Shown: piece after piece, positions 7,893 through 16,422 of the stretch
Layout: each line of letters opens with the position of its first letter
How positions within the stretch are numbered: position 1 is the first letter of the stretch
Assembly (NCBI GenBank): GCA_964372025.1
Contig: CAYJPF010000011.1
Location: 1-39,346, forward strand
DNA length: 39,346 nt
Source: CAYJBP01 sp964372025
Lineage (GTDB): Bacteria > Bacillota > Dehalobacteriia > UBA4068
Direction: 5' to 3'
Made by a program: the position numbers and the translations under genes
Notes under the pieces: generated by a model
Seen by the model: only the letters and a program-made list of their open reading frames with translations
The model's database searches: none
What the model was told of the DNA's origin: nothing

Positions 7893-7903
7893 AAATATAC
7901 CCC

Positions 7904-8311
7904 TTAATGTTTAGTTTTATGCTTGGCCATCAGCCTTAAATTAGCTCTGGCCAAGGCTGCTTCGGCGCGGATTGTATCAATATCGGCGGTACTTTGCGCC
8001 AGCCTTTTTTCGGCTCGCAATTTGGCCTGCAAGGCACGCTCTAAGTCGATTTCTTCTACTTTTTCGGCATGATGCACCAGGATTTCGATTATATTATTAT
8101 TTACCTCCATAAAGCCGGATGATATAACAATAAAATGCTCCTCGCCATCCATTTTATAGCGCAATACGCCCGGTAATAAAGATGTAACAATAGGTGCATG
8201 ATTATGCTTAATCGTCAAGGGGCCGCTTTGGGTAGGGATATCAATATATTCCACCAAATGCTGAAATATTTCCCGCTCAAAGGTAACTACTTCCAGATTA
8301 ATTGTATCCAT
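7904..8311 (-). CDS. atpC: F1Fo ATP synthase epsilon subunit
   Basis: At 135 residues, this is the usual length for the central-stalk epsilon subunit. An N-terminal beta-sandwich (from LEVVTFEREIF to the SSGFMEVNNN region) is followed by a C-terminal helical hairpin with an Ala/Arg/Glu-rich pattern (ERALQAKLRAEKRLAQ). It links rotation of gamma to the c-ring and can inhibit ATP hydrolysis. It follows atpD with 10 bp between them, in the standard order, and is itself followed by the cobW-like gene. Confidence 0.95.
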   Translation of the reverse strand: MDTINLEVVTFEREIFQHLVEYIDIPTQSGPLTIKHNHAPIVTSLLPGVLRYKMDGEEHFIVISSGFMEVNNNIIEILVHHAEKVEEIDLERALQAKLRAEKRLAQSTADIDTIRAEAALARANLRLMAKHKTKH

Positions 8312-8321
8312 AATTTACCGC

Positions 8322-9710
8322 CTAAACTAAAGTTTTAGCTTTTTCTACCGCATCTTCAATAGTTCCTACCATTAAAAATGCCTGCTCGGGCAAGTGATCA
8401 TAATTGCCTGCTACCAATTGCTTAAAGCCATCAATGGTGGCGGCTAAGGGCACATAGGCGCCTTTCATGCCGGTAAAAGTTTCCGCCACATGGAAGGGTT
8501 GCGATAAAAAGCGCTGCACTTTGCGGGCGCGTGCTACTAAAAGCTTATCCTCATCGCTTAGCTCGTCGATGCCTAAGATGGCAATGATATCCTGCAATTC
8601 TTTATAGCGCTGCAAAAGGCCCTGCACTTTAGCTGCCACCTGATAATGCTCATCGCCCAAAACCTGAGGGCTCATCGTGCGCGAGGTGGAGGCTAGTGGG
8701 TCTACCGCCGGATAAATGCCCAGCTCGGATATGGCACGCGATAGTACCGTATTGGCATCTAGGTGGGCAAAGGCCGTGGCCGGGGCGGGGTCGGTTAAAT
8801 CGTCGGCCGGCACATAAACCGCCTGCACCGAGGTGATTGAGCCTTGAATGGTCGAGGTAATTCGCTCTTGCAAAGCGCCCATTTCGGTGGCCAGAGTTGG
8901 TTGATAGCCCACCGCCGAAGGCATCCGCCCCAATAAGGCCGAAACCTCGCTGCCGGCCTGGGTAAAGCGGAAAATATTATCGATAAACAGTAAAACATCT
9001 TGGCCATCGCTATCCCTAAAGTTTTCGGCTATGGTTAGGCCGCTTAAGGCTACCCGCAAGCGAGCGCCGGGTGGCTCGTTCATCTGGCCAAATACCAGGG
9101 ATGTTTTGGCAATAACCCCCGATTCATTCATCTCGGCATATAAATCATTGCCTTCACGGGTACGCTCGCCCACGCCGGCAAATACCGAAAAACCGCCATG
9201 CTCATAAGCCACATTGCGGATTAATTCCATAATCAGCACCGTTTTGCCCACGCCGGCACCGCCAAAAAGGCCGATTTTGCCGCCTTTGGCATAGGGCGCT
9301 AAAAGGTCGATAACTTTAATGCCGGTTTCCAAAATCTCGGTAGAGGGCTTTAAGGCTGCAAACTTAGGCGCCGGCCGATGAATCGGCAAATGCTTTTCGG
9401 CTTTAATCGCACCTTTACCATCAATAGGGCGACCTACCACATCCATAATGCGCCCCAAAGTTGGCTGGCCAACCGGGATGGTAATTGGGCGGCCGGTATC
9501 GGTGGCGCTTAAACCACGGCGCAAGCCATCGGTTGCCGATAAGGCCACGCAACGCACCGTATCATCACCTAAATGTTGCATAACCTCCAGGTAAACAGGC
9601 TGCTTGGTTTGCGGATGTTCAATTTCAACTACATTGTATATGGCCGGCAATTGCTGCGGCGGAAAGATAATATCTACCACAGCACCGATAATTTGCCTAA
9701 CTTGTCCCAA
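8322..9710 (-). CDS. atpD: F1Fo ATP synthase beta subunit
   Basis: This 462-residue catalytic subunit carries the Walker A loop GGAGVGKTV, the GERTREGNDLYAEM segment, the LLFIDNIFRFTQAGSEVSALLGRMPSAVGYQPTL-type core (cited in part) and the DELSDEDKL loop near the C-terminus. These are all diagnostic of F-type beta rather than V-type. It forms the alpha3-beta3 hexamer with AtpA and contains the nucleotide sites. An AGGAGG-like site (AAGGAGGAATTC) precedes the ATG. Stop is TAG. Confidence 0.98.
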   Translation of the reverse strand: MGQVRQIIGAVVDIIFPPQQLPAIYNVVEIEHPQTKQPVYLEVMQHLGDDTVRCVALSATDGLRRGLSATDTGRPITIPVGQPTLGRIMDVVGRPIDGKGAIKAEKHLPIHRPAPKFAALKPSTEILETGIKVIDLLAPYAKGGKIGLFGGAGVGKTVLIMELIRNVAYEHGGFSVFAGVGERTREGNDLYAEMNESGVIAKTSLVFGQMNEPPGARLRVALSGLTIAENFRDSDGQDVLLFIDNIFRFTQAGSEVSALLGRMPSAVGYQPTLATEMGALQERITSTIQGSITSVQAVYVPADDLTDPAPATAFAHLDANTVLSRAISELGIYPAVDPLASTSRTMSPQVLGDEHYQVAAKVQGLLQRYKELQDIIAILGIDELSDEDKLLVARARKVQRFLSQPFHVAETFTGMKGAYVPLAATIDGFKQLVAGNYDHLPEQAFLMVGTIEDAVEKAKTLV

Positions 9711-9733
9711 AAGAATTCCTCCTTAATATATGC

Positions 9734-10591
9734 CTAATCCAAAGCGGCAGCGCCGCTGATAATTTCGCTAATTTCGGTGGTAATCGAGGCCTGACGCGCT
9801 TGGTTTAGGGATAGCGTTAATTTATCGATCATGTCGGCTGCATTGTCGGTGGCGGCATTCATGGCTGTCATCCTGGCCCCATGCTCGCTGGCCTTGGATT
9901 CCTGCAAAAGGCTGTAAACCATAGTTTCGATATACTGGCCTAAAATTACATCCAATAAATCATGAGGATTGGGCTCTAAAATATAATCGCTAACGATTAA
10001 ATGGGCATCCTTTTCCTCATGCTCGGTTTGCACCGGCAATAGATGAAAAATTTCCGGCTCGGAATGAAGTACCGAAATAAAACGCGAATAAATAATATGC
10101 ACCTGATCATAAGTGCCGTTTAAATAAAGCTCTTGCAAATGATGCGCCAAGGCTTGCGCCTGGCTAAAGCTGGGATTATCGCCAATTTGATTGCCAATTA
10201 ATTCGATATGCCATTGATGGCATTGGCAAAAATCATGCACTTTGCGGCCTAAGGTTATTAGGCAGATATCATGGCTTTCCTGCTCGATAATTTGCTCGGC
10301 AAAATGATTAAGCGTATTATTAAAGCCGCCGCAAAGCCCCCGCTCGGAGCCGATAATCAGATAAAGGGCATGCTTAATCTCCTTACGAGGGGTAATTAAT
10401 TCATGATCGATGCCGCTTTCGGCAATATGGCTGATTACACTTTCCATCTTATGGGCATAAGGGCGCACCGCCATCGCCGCCGTTTGGGCGCGGCGCAGCT
10501 TAGAGGCCGAAACCACTTTCATCGCCCTGGTAATTTGTTGGGTATTTTTTACGCTTTTGATCCGTCTTTTTAAATCACGAGAATTAATCAT
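9734..10591 (-). CDS. atpG: F1Fo ATP synthase gamma subunit
   Basis: The 285-residue rotor shaft has the conserved N-terminal helix (RDLKRRIKSVKNTQQITRAM) and the C-terminal helix with EHGARMTAMNAATDNA, the two strands of the coiled coil that turns inside alpha3-beta3. Length and order between atpA and atpD are standard. Confidence 0.97.
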   Translation of the reverse strand: MINSRDLKRRIKSVKNTQQITRAMKVVSASKLRRAQTAAMAVRPYAHKMESVISHIAESGIDHELITPRKEIKHALYLIIGSERGLCGGFNNTLNHFAEQIIEQESHDICLITLGRKVHDFCQCHQWHIELIGNQIGDNPSFSQAQALAHHLQELYLNGTYDQVHIIYSRFISVLHSEPEIFHLLPVQTEHEEKDAHLIVSDYILEPNPHDLLDVILGQYIETMVYSLLQESKASEHGARMTAMNAATDNAADMIDKLTLSLNQARQASITTEISEIISGAAALD

Positions 10592-10602
10592 AATTCACCT
10601 AT

Positions 10603-12111
10603 TTAATCATTTATAAACTTGATTAAATCACCGATAATTGTATTTAAGTGGCTGCGCATAGTGTCGTCTAGCACGCCTTTTTCTTTGATTTGATCATAGA
10701 TGTCCTGATGAAAATCATGGATTAGCTTTAATAAATCCTGCTCGGCCTTGATAATATCGCTAACCGGAATATGGCTGATATGCTCGCTGCCGGCAAAGAA
10801 GAGGGAAACAATTTGCTCCTCCACACTAAGCGGCGCATACTGGGCTTGTTTTAAGATTTCGGTCATTCTTTTGCCGCGCTCTAGGGTTTTTTGAGTGGCT
10901 GCATCTAAATCGGAACCAAATTGAGCAAAGGCGGCCAATTCCCGGTATTGGGCTAAATCGATACGCATTGTACCTGCTACCTGCTTCATCGCCTTGATTT
11001 GAGCAGCGCCGCCCACCCTGGATACGGAAAGGCCAACATTAATTGCCGGGCGATTGCCGGCAAAAAACAAGTCGCTTTCCAAAAAGATTTGGCCATCGGT
11101 AATCGAGATTACATTGGTGGGAATATAGGCCGAAATATCGCCGGCCTGAGTTTCGACAATGGGCAGGGCAGTCATGCTGCCGCCGCCTAGGGCATCGGAT
11201 AGCTTGGCGGCACGCTCTAAAAGCCTGGAATGCAGATAAAAAACATCGCCCGGATAAGCCTCGCGGCCGGGGGGGCGCTTTAGCAGCAAAGATAGCTCGC
11301 GATAAGCGGCGGCTTGCTTGCTTAAATCATCATAAACAATAAGCACATCCCGACCACTTTCCATAAAGTACTCGCCCATGGCCGCCCCGGCATAGGGGGC
11401 AATATAAAGCAAAGGGGCAGGCATCGAGGCCGGTGCTGCCACAATAATGGTATAATCCAAAGCGCCATGTTCGGCCAATTTTTGCACAACCGAGGCCACC
11501 GTAGAGGCCTTTTGGCCAATGGCAACATAAATGCAAATTACATTTTCCTTTTTTTGATTGATAATGGCATCAATGGCAATAGCCGTTTTGCCGGTTTGCT
11601 TATCGCCGATAATCAGCTCGCGCTGGCCACGGCCAATCGGTACTAGGGCATCGATGGCCTTAATCCCGGTTTGCAGGGGCTGATTAATGCTTTTGCGCTC
11701 GATAACCGAAGGCGCCGGGCTTTCAATCGGGCGTCTGGCCTGGCTGATTATGGCGCCATGATCATCCATCGGCTGCCCTAAGGGGCTAATAACCCTGCCT
11801 AATAAGGCCTCGCCCACCGGCACATCAATAACCCTGCCGCTGCGCTTAACCAAATCGCCTTCTTTAATATTTTGATAATCGCCCAAAATAACGCAACCGA
11901 TACTATCGGTTTCTAGGTTAAGGGCAATGCCTACCTCGCCGCCGGCAAATTGCAAAAGCTCATTGCTCATGGCCGCACTTAGGCCGCTGATATGGGCAAT
12001 GCCATCGCCAATGGCCGTAACTTGGCCTTCTTCATAAATCGCTAATTCATGCTGATAAGCTGCTAGCTGCTCTTTAATAATGGCGCTCATCGCATCAATA
12101 TTTATATTCAA
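10603..12111 (-). CDS. atpA: F1Fo ATP synthase alpha subunit (probable TTG start)
   Basis: This is the non-catalytic nucleotide-binding subunit, with Walker A GDKQTGKTA, the VGDGIAHISGL-like N-terminal beta barrel and the VGLSVSRVGGAAQ block. The frame extends upstream to a GTG at 12118-12120, but the only Shine-Dalgarno (AAAGGAG) touches that GTG with no spacing. A TTG three codons later (12111-12109) is eight bases from it and gives MNINIDAMSAIIKEQ, which aligns well with the usual AtpA start. I therefore prefer TTG, giving 502 residues. A weak start codon on alpha may help set subunit ratios. Confidence 0.96.
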   Translation of the reverse strand: MNINIDAMSAIIKEQLAAYQHELAIYEEGQVTAIGDGIAHISGLSAAMSNELLQFAGGEVGIALNLETDSIGCVILGDYQNIKEGDLVKRSGRVIDVPVGEALLGRVISPLGQPMDDHGAIISQARRPIESPAPSVIERKSINQPLQTGIKAIDALVPIGRGQRELIIGDKQTGKTAIAIDAIINQKKENVICIYVAIGQKASTVASVVQKLAEHGALDYTIIVAAPASMPAPLLYIAPYAGAAMGEYFMESGRDVLIVYDDLSKQAAAYRELSLLLKRPPGREAYPGDVFYLHSRLLERAAKLSDALGGGSMTALPIVETQAGDISAYIPTNVISITDGQIFLESDLFFAGNRPAINVGLSVSRVGGAAQIKAMKQVAGTMRIDLAQYRELAAFAQFGSDLDAATQKTLERGKRMTEILKQAQYAPLSVEEQIVSLFFAGSEHISHIPVSDIIKAEQDLLKLIHDFHQDIYDQIKEKGVLDDTMRSHLNTIIGDLIKFIND

Positions 12112-12175
12112 GTTAAACACTCCTTTAAGAGCGAAATTTTACAAATCAATTATGGTTGTTAAAAGCCATCATTTA

Positions 12176-12694
12176 TTAAAAATCGCTAAAAAGCAAATGG
12201 CTTTCCAGATTTTGCAATTGGCCTTTTAAGCTGCCATCATATAATTTATCGCCAATTTTGATAACTGCGCCGCCGATTAAACTGCTATCGACGATTTTTT
12301 CTAGGTAAATCTCCTGCTTAAAGTTGCTTTGGAGGGTGTCGATTAGGGCTTGCTCTTCGGCAGCCTCAAGCGGTAGGGGAGTGATTACCTGTGCTGTTAG
12401 CATCTCGTTTTGGCGCTTATTTAATTTAAAAATTAGCGCGGCGATTTGCTCCAAATTATCCAAATGATTTTCTTCCATTAAAAGATAAATTAGATTTAGG
12501 CTGAGATTATCGATACTGCCGCTAAAAACTTGGCGCAAAAGCTGCTTTTTAGTGCTGATATCCAGTTGATCATCGCTTAAAACGCCGTTTAGCTCGGGGC
12601 TGATGTTTTTGGCCTGCTCAAAATAGCGCAAATCGCGGGCAATAGTCGCTAAAAGCTGATTGCCGCTGGTGCGCTTAAAATTAAAGCTATTCAT
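12176..12694 (-). CDS. atpH: F1Fo ATP synthase delta subunit
   Basis: The 172-residue protein has the helical N-domain and the C-terminal signature near EKIVDSSLIGGAVIKIGDKLYDGS, the OSCP/delta motif (GG-x-x-I-x-x-G). It joins the b-subunit stalk to the top of F1. Its ATG overlaps the atpF TGA (ATGA), so the two are translationally coupled. Confidence 0.95.
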   Translation of the reverse strand: MNSFNFKRTSGNQLLATIARDLRYFEQAKNISPELNGVLSDDQLDISTKKQLLRQVFSGSIDNLSLNLIYLLMEENHLDNLEQIAALIFKLNKRQNEMLTAQVITPLPLEAAEEQALIDTLQSNFKQEIYLEKIVDSSLIGGAVIKIGDKLYDGSLKGQLQNLESHLLFSDF

Positions 12695-13176
12695 GATAAT
12701 TGCCCCAGTCTTTTAATATAGCTATTGAGCAGGGATTTTTGCTTTTCTTGATTGATTTCCTCGGCTAGAATTTGGCCGGCCGTTTTGATGGCTAAAGCCA
12801 CGGCTTCCTGCTGCAAATTATGGCGAATTTCCTCCCGATAGCGATCTAAATCGGCCTGGGTTTTAGCCTGGATAGCTTGGGCTTCTTGGCGGGCTTCGGC
12901 CAGGATTTGCTTTTTTAATTGCTCGCCATTTTGGGTGGCCTTAGCAATAATGGTTTCGGCCTCTAAATTAGCCTGCTCGATTTGCGCAGCAATTTGATCT
13001 TTAGCGGCCAAGGCATCGGTACGAGCCTGCTCGGCCTGGGCTAAAGATTCGGCAATGGTATTTTGGCGCTCGGCCAGCATTTTGCTAATCGGCTTATACA
13101 AAAACAGCCTAAGCAGCAGCAATAATAGGCCAAAGTTAACTATGGCAAAAATGGTTTCGGCAAGACTTAAATGCAT
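12691..13176 (-). CDS. atpF: F1Fo ATP synthase b subunit
   Basis: The 161-residue protein has one N-terminal membrane helix (about residues 5-27) followed by a long Ala/Gln/Glu-rich helix (LAQAEQARTDALAAKDQIAAQ...) that forms the dimeric peripheral stalk. Length and position between atpE and atpH are typical. Confidence 0.96.
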   Translation of the reverse strand: MHLSLAETIFAIVNFGLLLLLLRLFLYKPISKMLAERQNTIAESLAQAEQARTDALAAKDQIAAQIEQANLEAETIIAKATQNGEQLKKQILAEARQEAQAIQAKTQADLDRYREEIRHNLQQEAVALAIKTAGQILAEEINQEKQKSLLNSYIKRLGQLS

Positions 13177-13188
13177 ATTGGCTACCCC

Positions 13189-13416
13189 CTAGCCTAATTG
13201 GGCAACAAGCATAAAGGCGATTAGCAGGCCATAAATAGTTAAGGATTCCATAAAGGCCAAGCCTAAAATCATAGTTGTTCTTAAGGTGCCGGCCTCGGCC
13301 GGTTGACGGGCAATAGCCTCCAAAGCGGCGGCTGTGGCCTTACCTTGGCCTAAACCGGTACCGATAGCAGGCAAGCCAATGGCTAATGCTGCTGCAATTG
13401 CAATAAAACCTTCCAT
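13189..13416 (-). CDS. atpE: F1Fo ATP synthase c subunit, Na+-type signature
   Basis: This 75-residue two-helix proteolipid forms the rotor ring. The ion site is in helix 2: FMESLTIYG, with Glu57, Ser58 and Tyr62. Helix 1 has GQGKA with Gln24. In Ilyobacter tartaricus the equivalent Gln32, Glu65, Ser66 and Tyr70 bind Na+; H+-type rings usually lack the Gln/Ser pair. The position equivalent to Ile. tartaricus Thr67 is Leu59 here, with Thr at the next position. The sequence therefore favours Na+ coupling, though the Thr/Leu change leaves some doubt. The conserved loop ARQP (36-39) contacts gamma/epsilon. Confidence 0.96.
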   Translation of the reverse strand: MEGFIAIAAALAIGLPAIGTGLGQGKATAAALEAIARQPAEAGTLRTTMILGLAFMESLTIYGLLIAFMLVAQLG

Positions 13417-13451
13417 AAAAAATACCTCCTGATTTGCTTAATATTTAAAAT

Positions 13452-14123
13452 TTAATGGCCACCCTCGGCCGCCCCTTGAATATAAATGCAGGCCAAAAGC
13501 ACAAAAACAAAGGCCTGAATGCCGCCCATAAGCAGGGAAAGCGCATTCATAATCAAAGGTAAACCCAAAGGGAGGATATCAAAAAATTGATGGGTTACTG
13601 TTTCTTCACCAAAAACATTGCCGTATAAACGTAAGGATAGGGAAAGCGGCCGCACAAATTCTTCTATTAAAAGTAGCGGCAGCAAAAAGATGTATGGCTT
13701 GGTAAAATGCTTAAAATAGCCTAAGCCATTATGGCGCAGGCCGGCATAATGGGTAAGGCAAAATACAATGGTAGCCAGGCCAACGGTAACGCTTAGCGAG
13801 GCGGTAGGTGCCGCTAAACCGGGCAAAGTGCCGGCTAAGGGCAAAAGGCCGCTATAATTGGATATAATAATAAAGATAAACAAAGTAGCTAAAATAGCAA
13901 AATATTTTTTGCTTAATTCGGCACCTAGGATGCCGCTAATTAGGCCATCGAGCATTTCCACGGCTTTTTCGAGCACATTTTGCAGGCCTTGCGGCACCAG
14001 GCGCATATGGCGGGTGCCGATAAAGCAAACTAGGCTTAAGATTAAGGTAATGGCCAGCATAGTAGTCATCGTGGAGGTGATGGTTAAGGGGCCTAATTGG
14101 AATAATTCGGTGCTATGTCCCAT
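13452..14123 (-). CDS. atpB: F1Fo ATP synthase a subunit
   Basis: This polytopic stator protein (223 residues from the chosen start) contains SLSLRLYGNVFGEE, whose Arg is the essential residue facing the c-ring. I start at ATG 14123 (MGHSTELFQLG), which has AAGGAGA eight bases upstream. The longer frame up to 14207 would overlap the previous gene by 95 bp and adds unconserved residues. The chosen start overlaps the end of the atpI-like gene by 11 bp. Confidence 0.95.
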   Translation of the reverse strand: MGHSTELFQLGPLTITSTMTTMLAITLILSLVCFIGTRHMRLVPQGLQNVLEKAVEMLDGLISGILGAELSKKYFAILATLFIFIIISNYSGLLPLAGTLPGLAAPTASLSVTVGLATIVFCLTHYAGLRHNGLGYFKHFTKPYIFLLPLLLIEEFVRPLSLSLRLYGNVFGEETVTHQFFDILPLGLPLIMNALSLLMGGIQAFVFVLLACIYIQGAAEGGH

Positions 14124-14442
14124 GATCTTCTCCTTGGATTTGATTAATTTGGGCAGTGGTATTTGTACTTTTATCGGCAGCTTGCTTGGCCAAAAATTTG
14201 CCGCCAAAATTTAGGGCAAAAGCCAGAGCAATTAGGGTAAGCCAGTAGCTAAAGGGCAGGATATCCCGGATTAAAAAGATGCTAAACAGGGCGGCCACAT
14301 TAATTAGCGAGCTAAGCATCATAATTAAATAGATTCGATCGGTTTTGGCCTTTAGATAAGGCCGCCATAGCAGCAGGTATTTAAGCAGGCTAAGCACTAG
14401 GCCAAAAGCTAGGCCGCTTAGGGCGGCAAATAGATAATTCAC
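14113..14442 (-). CDS. AtpI-like ATP synthase subunit I
   Basis: The 109-residue, four-helix hydrophobic protein sits where atpI (uncI) lies in Bacillota operons, immediately before atpB. AtpI-type proteins help assemble c-rings, and some affect Mg2+ or Na+ handling. The start is GTG (14442), three bases after the stop of the preceding gene, with AAGGA about ten bases upstream. The hydrophilic tail (KQAADKSTNTTAQ) is non-conserved. Family assignment is by size, topology and position. Confidence 0.75.
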   Translation of the reverse strand: MNYLFAALSGLAFGLVLSLLKYLLLWRPYLKAKTDRIYLIMMLSSLINVAALFSIFLIRDILPFSYWLTLIALAFALNFGGKFLAKQAADKSTNTTAQINQIQGEDHGT

Positions 14443-14445
14443 GAT

Positions 14446-14715
14446 TTAGTCATCCTTAGTTTTATGTTTTTGCCATAAATTAAGGCCGAGGAATAATTGC
14501 CTAAAGCTAAGGCCAATGGCAATTAAAGTGCCCAGCAGTAAAAACCAGGGGGCGGAGGCAAATTTATTATCCAAGTAGCCACCCAGCAAATAGCCCAAGG
14601 CAAAAATTTGCACGCCCAAGGTTAGGCCAAAGCTTAAAGCAAGCCCCGCATATTGCAAACCATTTATAATAGTAGAATTAGGTTTGTTTTGTGGTTTTTT
14701 TAGTTTAAATGGCAT
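14446..14715 (-). CDS. AtpZ/AtpQ-like small membrane protein at the head of the atp operon
   Basis: The 89-residue protein has two membrane helices and the pattern GLQYAGLALSFGLTLGVQIF ... GGYLDNKFASAPWFLLLG. This is typical of the AtpZ / F0F1-ATPase subunit (putative Ca2+/Mg2+ transporter) family, which is often the first gene of ATP synthase operons. No Shine-Dalgarno is visible before the ATG. A TATTAT lies only about seven to twelve bases upstream, so the transcript may be leaderless or translation may be weak. Confidence 0.75.
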   Translation of the reverse strand: MPFKLKKPQNKPNSTIINGLQYAGLALSFGLTLGVQIFALGYLLGGYLDNKFASAPWFLLLGTLIAIGLSFRQLFLGLNLWQKHKTKDD

Positions 14716-14732
14716 AGCATATATAATATTCG

Positions 14733-14945
14733 ATTTTTAGATGCAAAATCCTGCTTAGGCGGCATAAGTTGCGGGATTAAAGACTTGTTAAGTTGTAATA
14801 TTCAGACTTTTTGTTGCGTGTTGGCCTCTAGCTAGGGGGGGGTGAGGTTTCTTGCTGGAATGAATTATAAAAATTTAAAAAAAAGCTATAAAAACACGAA
14901 ATATAACCGAAGTGTAACCAAAGCATGATATAATAGATTTATCAA
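14733..14945 (+). promoter_or_regulatory. Upstream region and promoter of the first LPXTG protein (duplicated at 18446-18655)
   Basis: A block at 14787-14835 (TTAAGTTGTAATATTCAGAC and following) and CTCCTGCTTAGG-like sequence at about 14749 recur upstream of the second LPXTG gene. The promoter has an extended -10 TGATATAAT (TATAAT 14929-14934). Upstream are two direct repeats, TATAACC (14902-14908) and TGTAACC (14913-14919), 11 bp apart and covering the -35. This is the layout of response-regulator-activated promoters. Confidence 0.65.
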
Positions 14946-14981
14946 AAGAAGCCCTTGGTAAAAAAAGAGATGGAGGATGAA

Positions 14982-16422
14982 ATGATGTTAAGAGGAATGA
15001 GCAACAGTAAACTTACTTTTTTGGTAGTAATGCTATTATGCCTGGCTCTTGTTTTCCAACCGGTAATACCGATTGCCCACGCTGCTGATGCGGCGGCTGC
15101 TGACGGCGGCACCGGCGGCACCGGTGGCGAAGGCGGCGAAGGTGGCACCGGCGGCGAAGGTGGCACCGGCGGCGAAGGTGGCACCGNNNNNNNNNNNNNN
15201 NNNNNNNNNNNNNNNNNNNNNNNNNNNNNNNNNNNNNNNNNNNNNNNNNNNNNNNNNNNNNNNNNNNNNNNNNNNNNNNNNNNNNNGTGGCACCGGCGGC
15301 GAAGGTGGCACCGGCGGCGAAGGTGGCACCGGCGGCGAAGGTGGCACCGGCGGCGAAGGCGGCAGCGGCGAAGGCGGCAGCGGCGGCGGCGAAGGGGGCA
15401 GCGGCGGCGGCGAAGGCGGCAGCGGCGGCGGCGAAGGCGGCAGCGGCGGCGACGAAGGCGGCGACGGCGGCGATGACGGCGACAATAACCCAACTTGGAC
15501 AATTAAATATATGATAGGCCGTAACGCTGTAGAAGTACCTGTTACCTCGGCTGATATCAATCAGGACAATGAATATATGCTTGTTGATGAAGCCCATGTG
15601 GTTGAGCCTTACCTAAATAGTAATTATAAATTTTATACTTGGCAGTATGGTTGGCATTGGGATGTTGACAATGATGGTAGGGATGCAGATGATGGCCGGG
15701 AAATAGATCTTGGCGCATCTATTGAACTACCCACTGGTGGGGGGATTATTACTCTTTATCCTAACCTTGATACTCAATCATATCGCGCAGACTTCTATGA
15801 TGCAAGTGATAATTTAGTAGCCACCATCTATCACTCTGCAGAACATCCTCTTACTACTTTGCCTGTATCCGAGGCTGCAGTTCCTGATGATGAATCCTTT
15901 ACAGGTTGGCAAGCAGCAATGCGAGTAACCTCTAGTAATATTCCTACCATGTTTTTGCCAGCAGATTATACCTTAGTAGACAGTTTCTATTCTACGTCAA
16001 CTTTCCCTTGGGATGCTGAAAAAGATAACAATCAATATGTAGAGTGGCATAAATTTTATGCTAAAACTAATGCTGATGTTTTAGATGATCCTATTTTATT
16101 AAGGAAAACAATTGCCCTTGATAGGACTGAAAATGGATATGAATTAGCTGTTGAGGTATATCTTGGAAAGGGACAAAAAAATTCAGATTACCTCAATGTG
16201 CAGGCAGCTTTACAAAATGCTGATGGAGTAGTTTCCTCTACCTTAACCCCCATGATCTGGAATCCTGAGAAGCAAGTTTGGGAAGCTAATTTTGCTGATA
16301 TTTTAGATGATGACAATAATCTAAAATACACTGATATCGTTCTTTATTCTAACGGGAAGGCACTTGAAAAGTATGAATGGGATACTAAACTAGATAGCGG
16401 TATCGCAAAAATTATTCCGTAG
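14982..16422 (+). CDS. LPXTG surface protein, N-terminal part: signal peptide and Gly-rich repeat, ends at in-frame TAG
   Basis: This is the N-terminal segment of a secreted wall protein. A signal peptide (SKLTFLVVMLLCLALVFQ ... AHAADA) is followed by a Gly/Glu/Thr-rich repeat (GGTGGE units, 18 bp each), a 100-N gap (15187-15286), more repeat turning into GGSGGGEG, and then about 310 residues of non-repetitive sequence. GGAGG at 14972-14976 supports ATG 14982 or 14985. Frames before and after the gap differ by one, so the true gap length must be a multiple of three for the gene to be intact. The frame ends at TAG 16420-16422, but the next codon opens the same frame that runs to the LPQTG anchor, so this is one interrupted gene. 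I do not recognise the extracellular domain. Confidence 0.75.
15100..15475 (+). repeat. 18-bp tandem repeat encoding GGTGGE, with assembly gap
   Basis: Units of GGTGGCACCGGCGGCGAA are repeated on both sides of the N run, then give way to a GGCAGCGGCGGCGGCGAA variant. Copy number is unknown because the assembler collapsed it. Confidence 0.9.
15187..15286. other. Assembly gap (100 N)
   Basis: Exactly 100 N, a placeholder of unknown true length, within the Gly-rich tandem repeat. Confidence 0.99.

Noticed and set aside
13452..14207. Longer N-terminus for AtpB from 14207
   Set aside because: It would overlap the preceding gene by 95 bp and lacks a ribosome site. ATG 14123 has AAGGAGA.
15073..15186. 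Separate gene starting at 15073 in the post-gap frame
   Set aside because: There is no ribosome site, and the frame joins only because 100 N is an arbitrary gap length. The pre-gap frame with the signal peptide is the true one.
14942..15597. Arg/Pro-rich minus-strand reading frames across the Gly-rich repeat
   Set aside because: They are frame shadows of the GC-rich repeat. The plus-strand frame has a signal peptide and ribosome site.
16420..16422. TAG as pyrrolysine codon in the LPXTG protein
   Set aside because: TAG is used as a normal stop for many genes here (reductase subunits, atpD, cobW-like, YdjG-like, sdaAA, the LPXTG gene itself). No pyl gene is seen, and surface proteins are not known Pyl carriers. 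A nonsense change or error is simpler.
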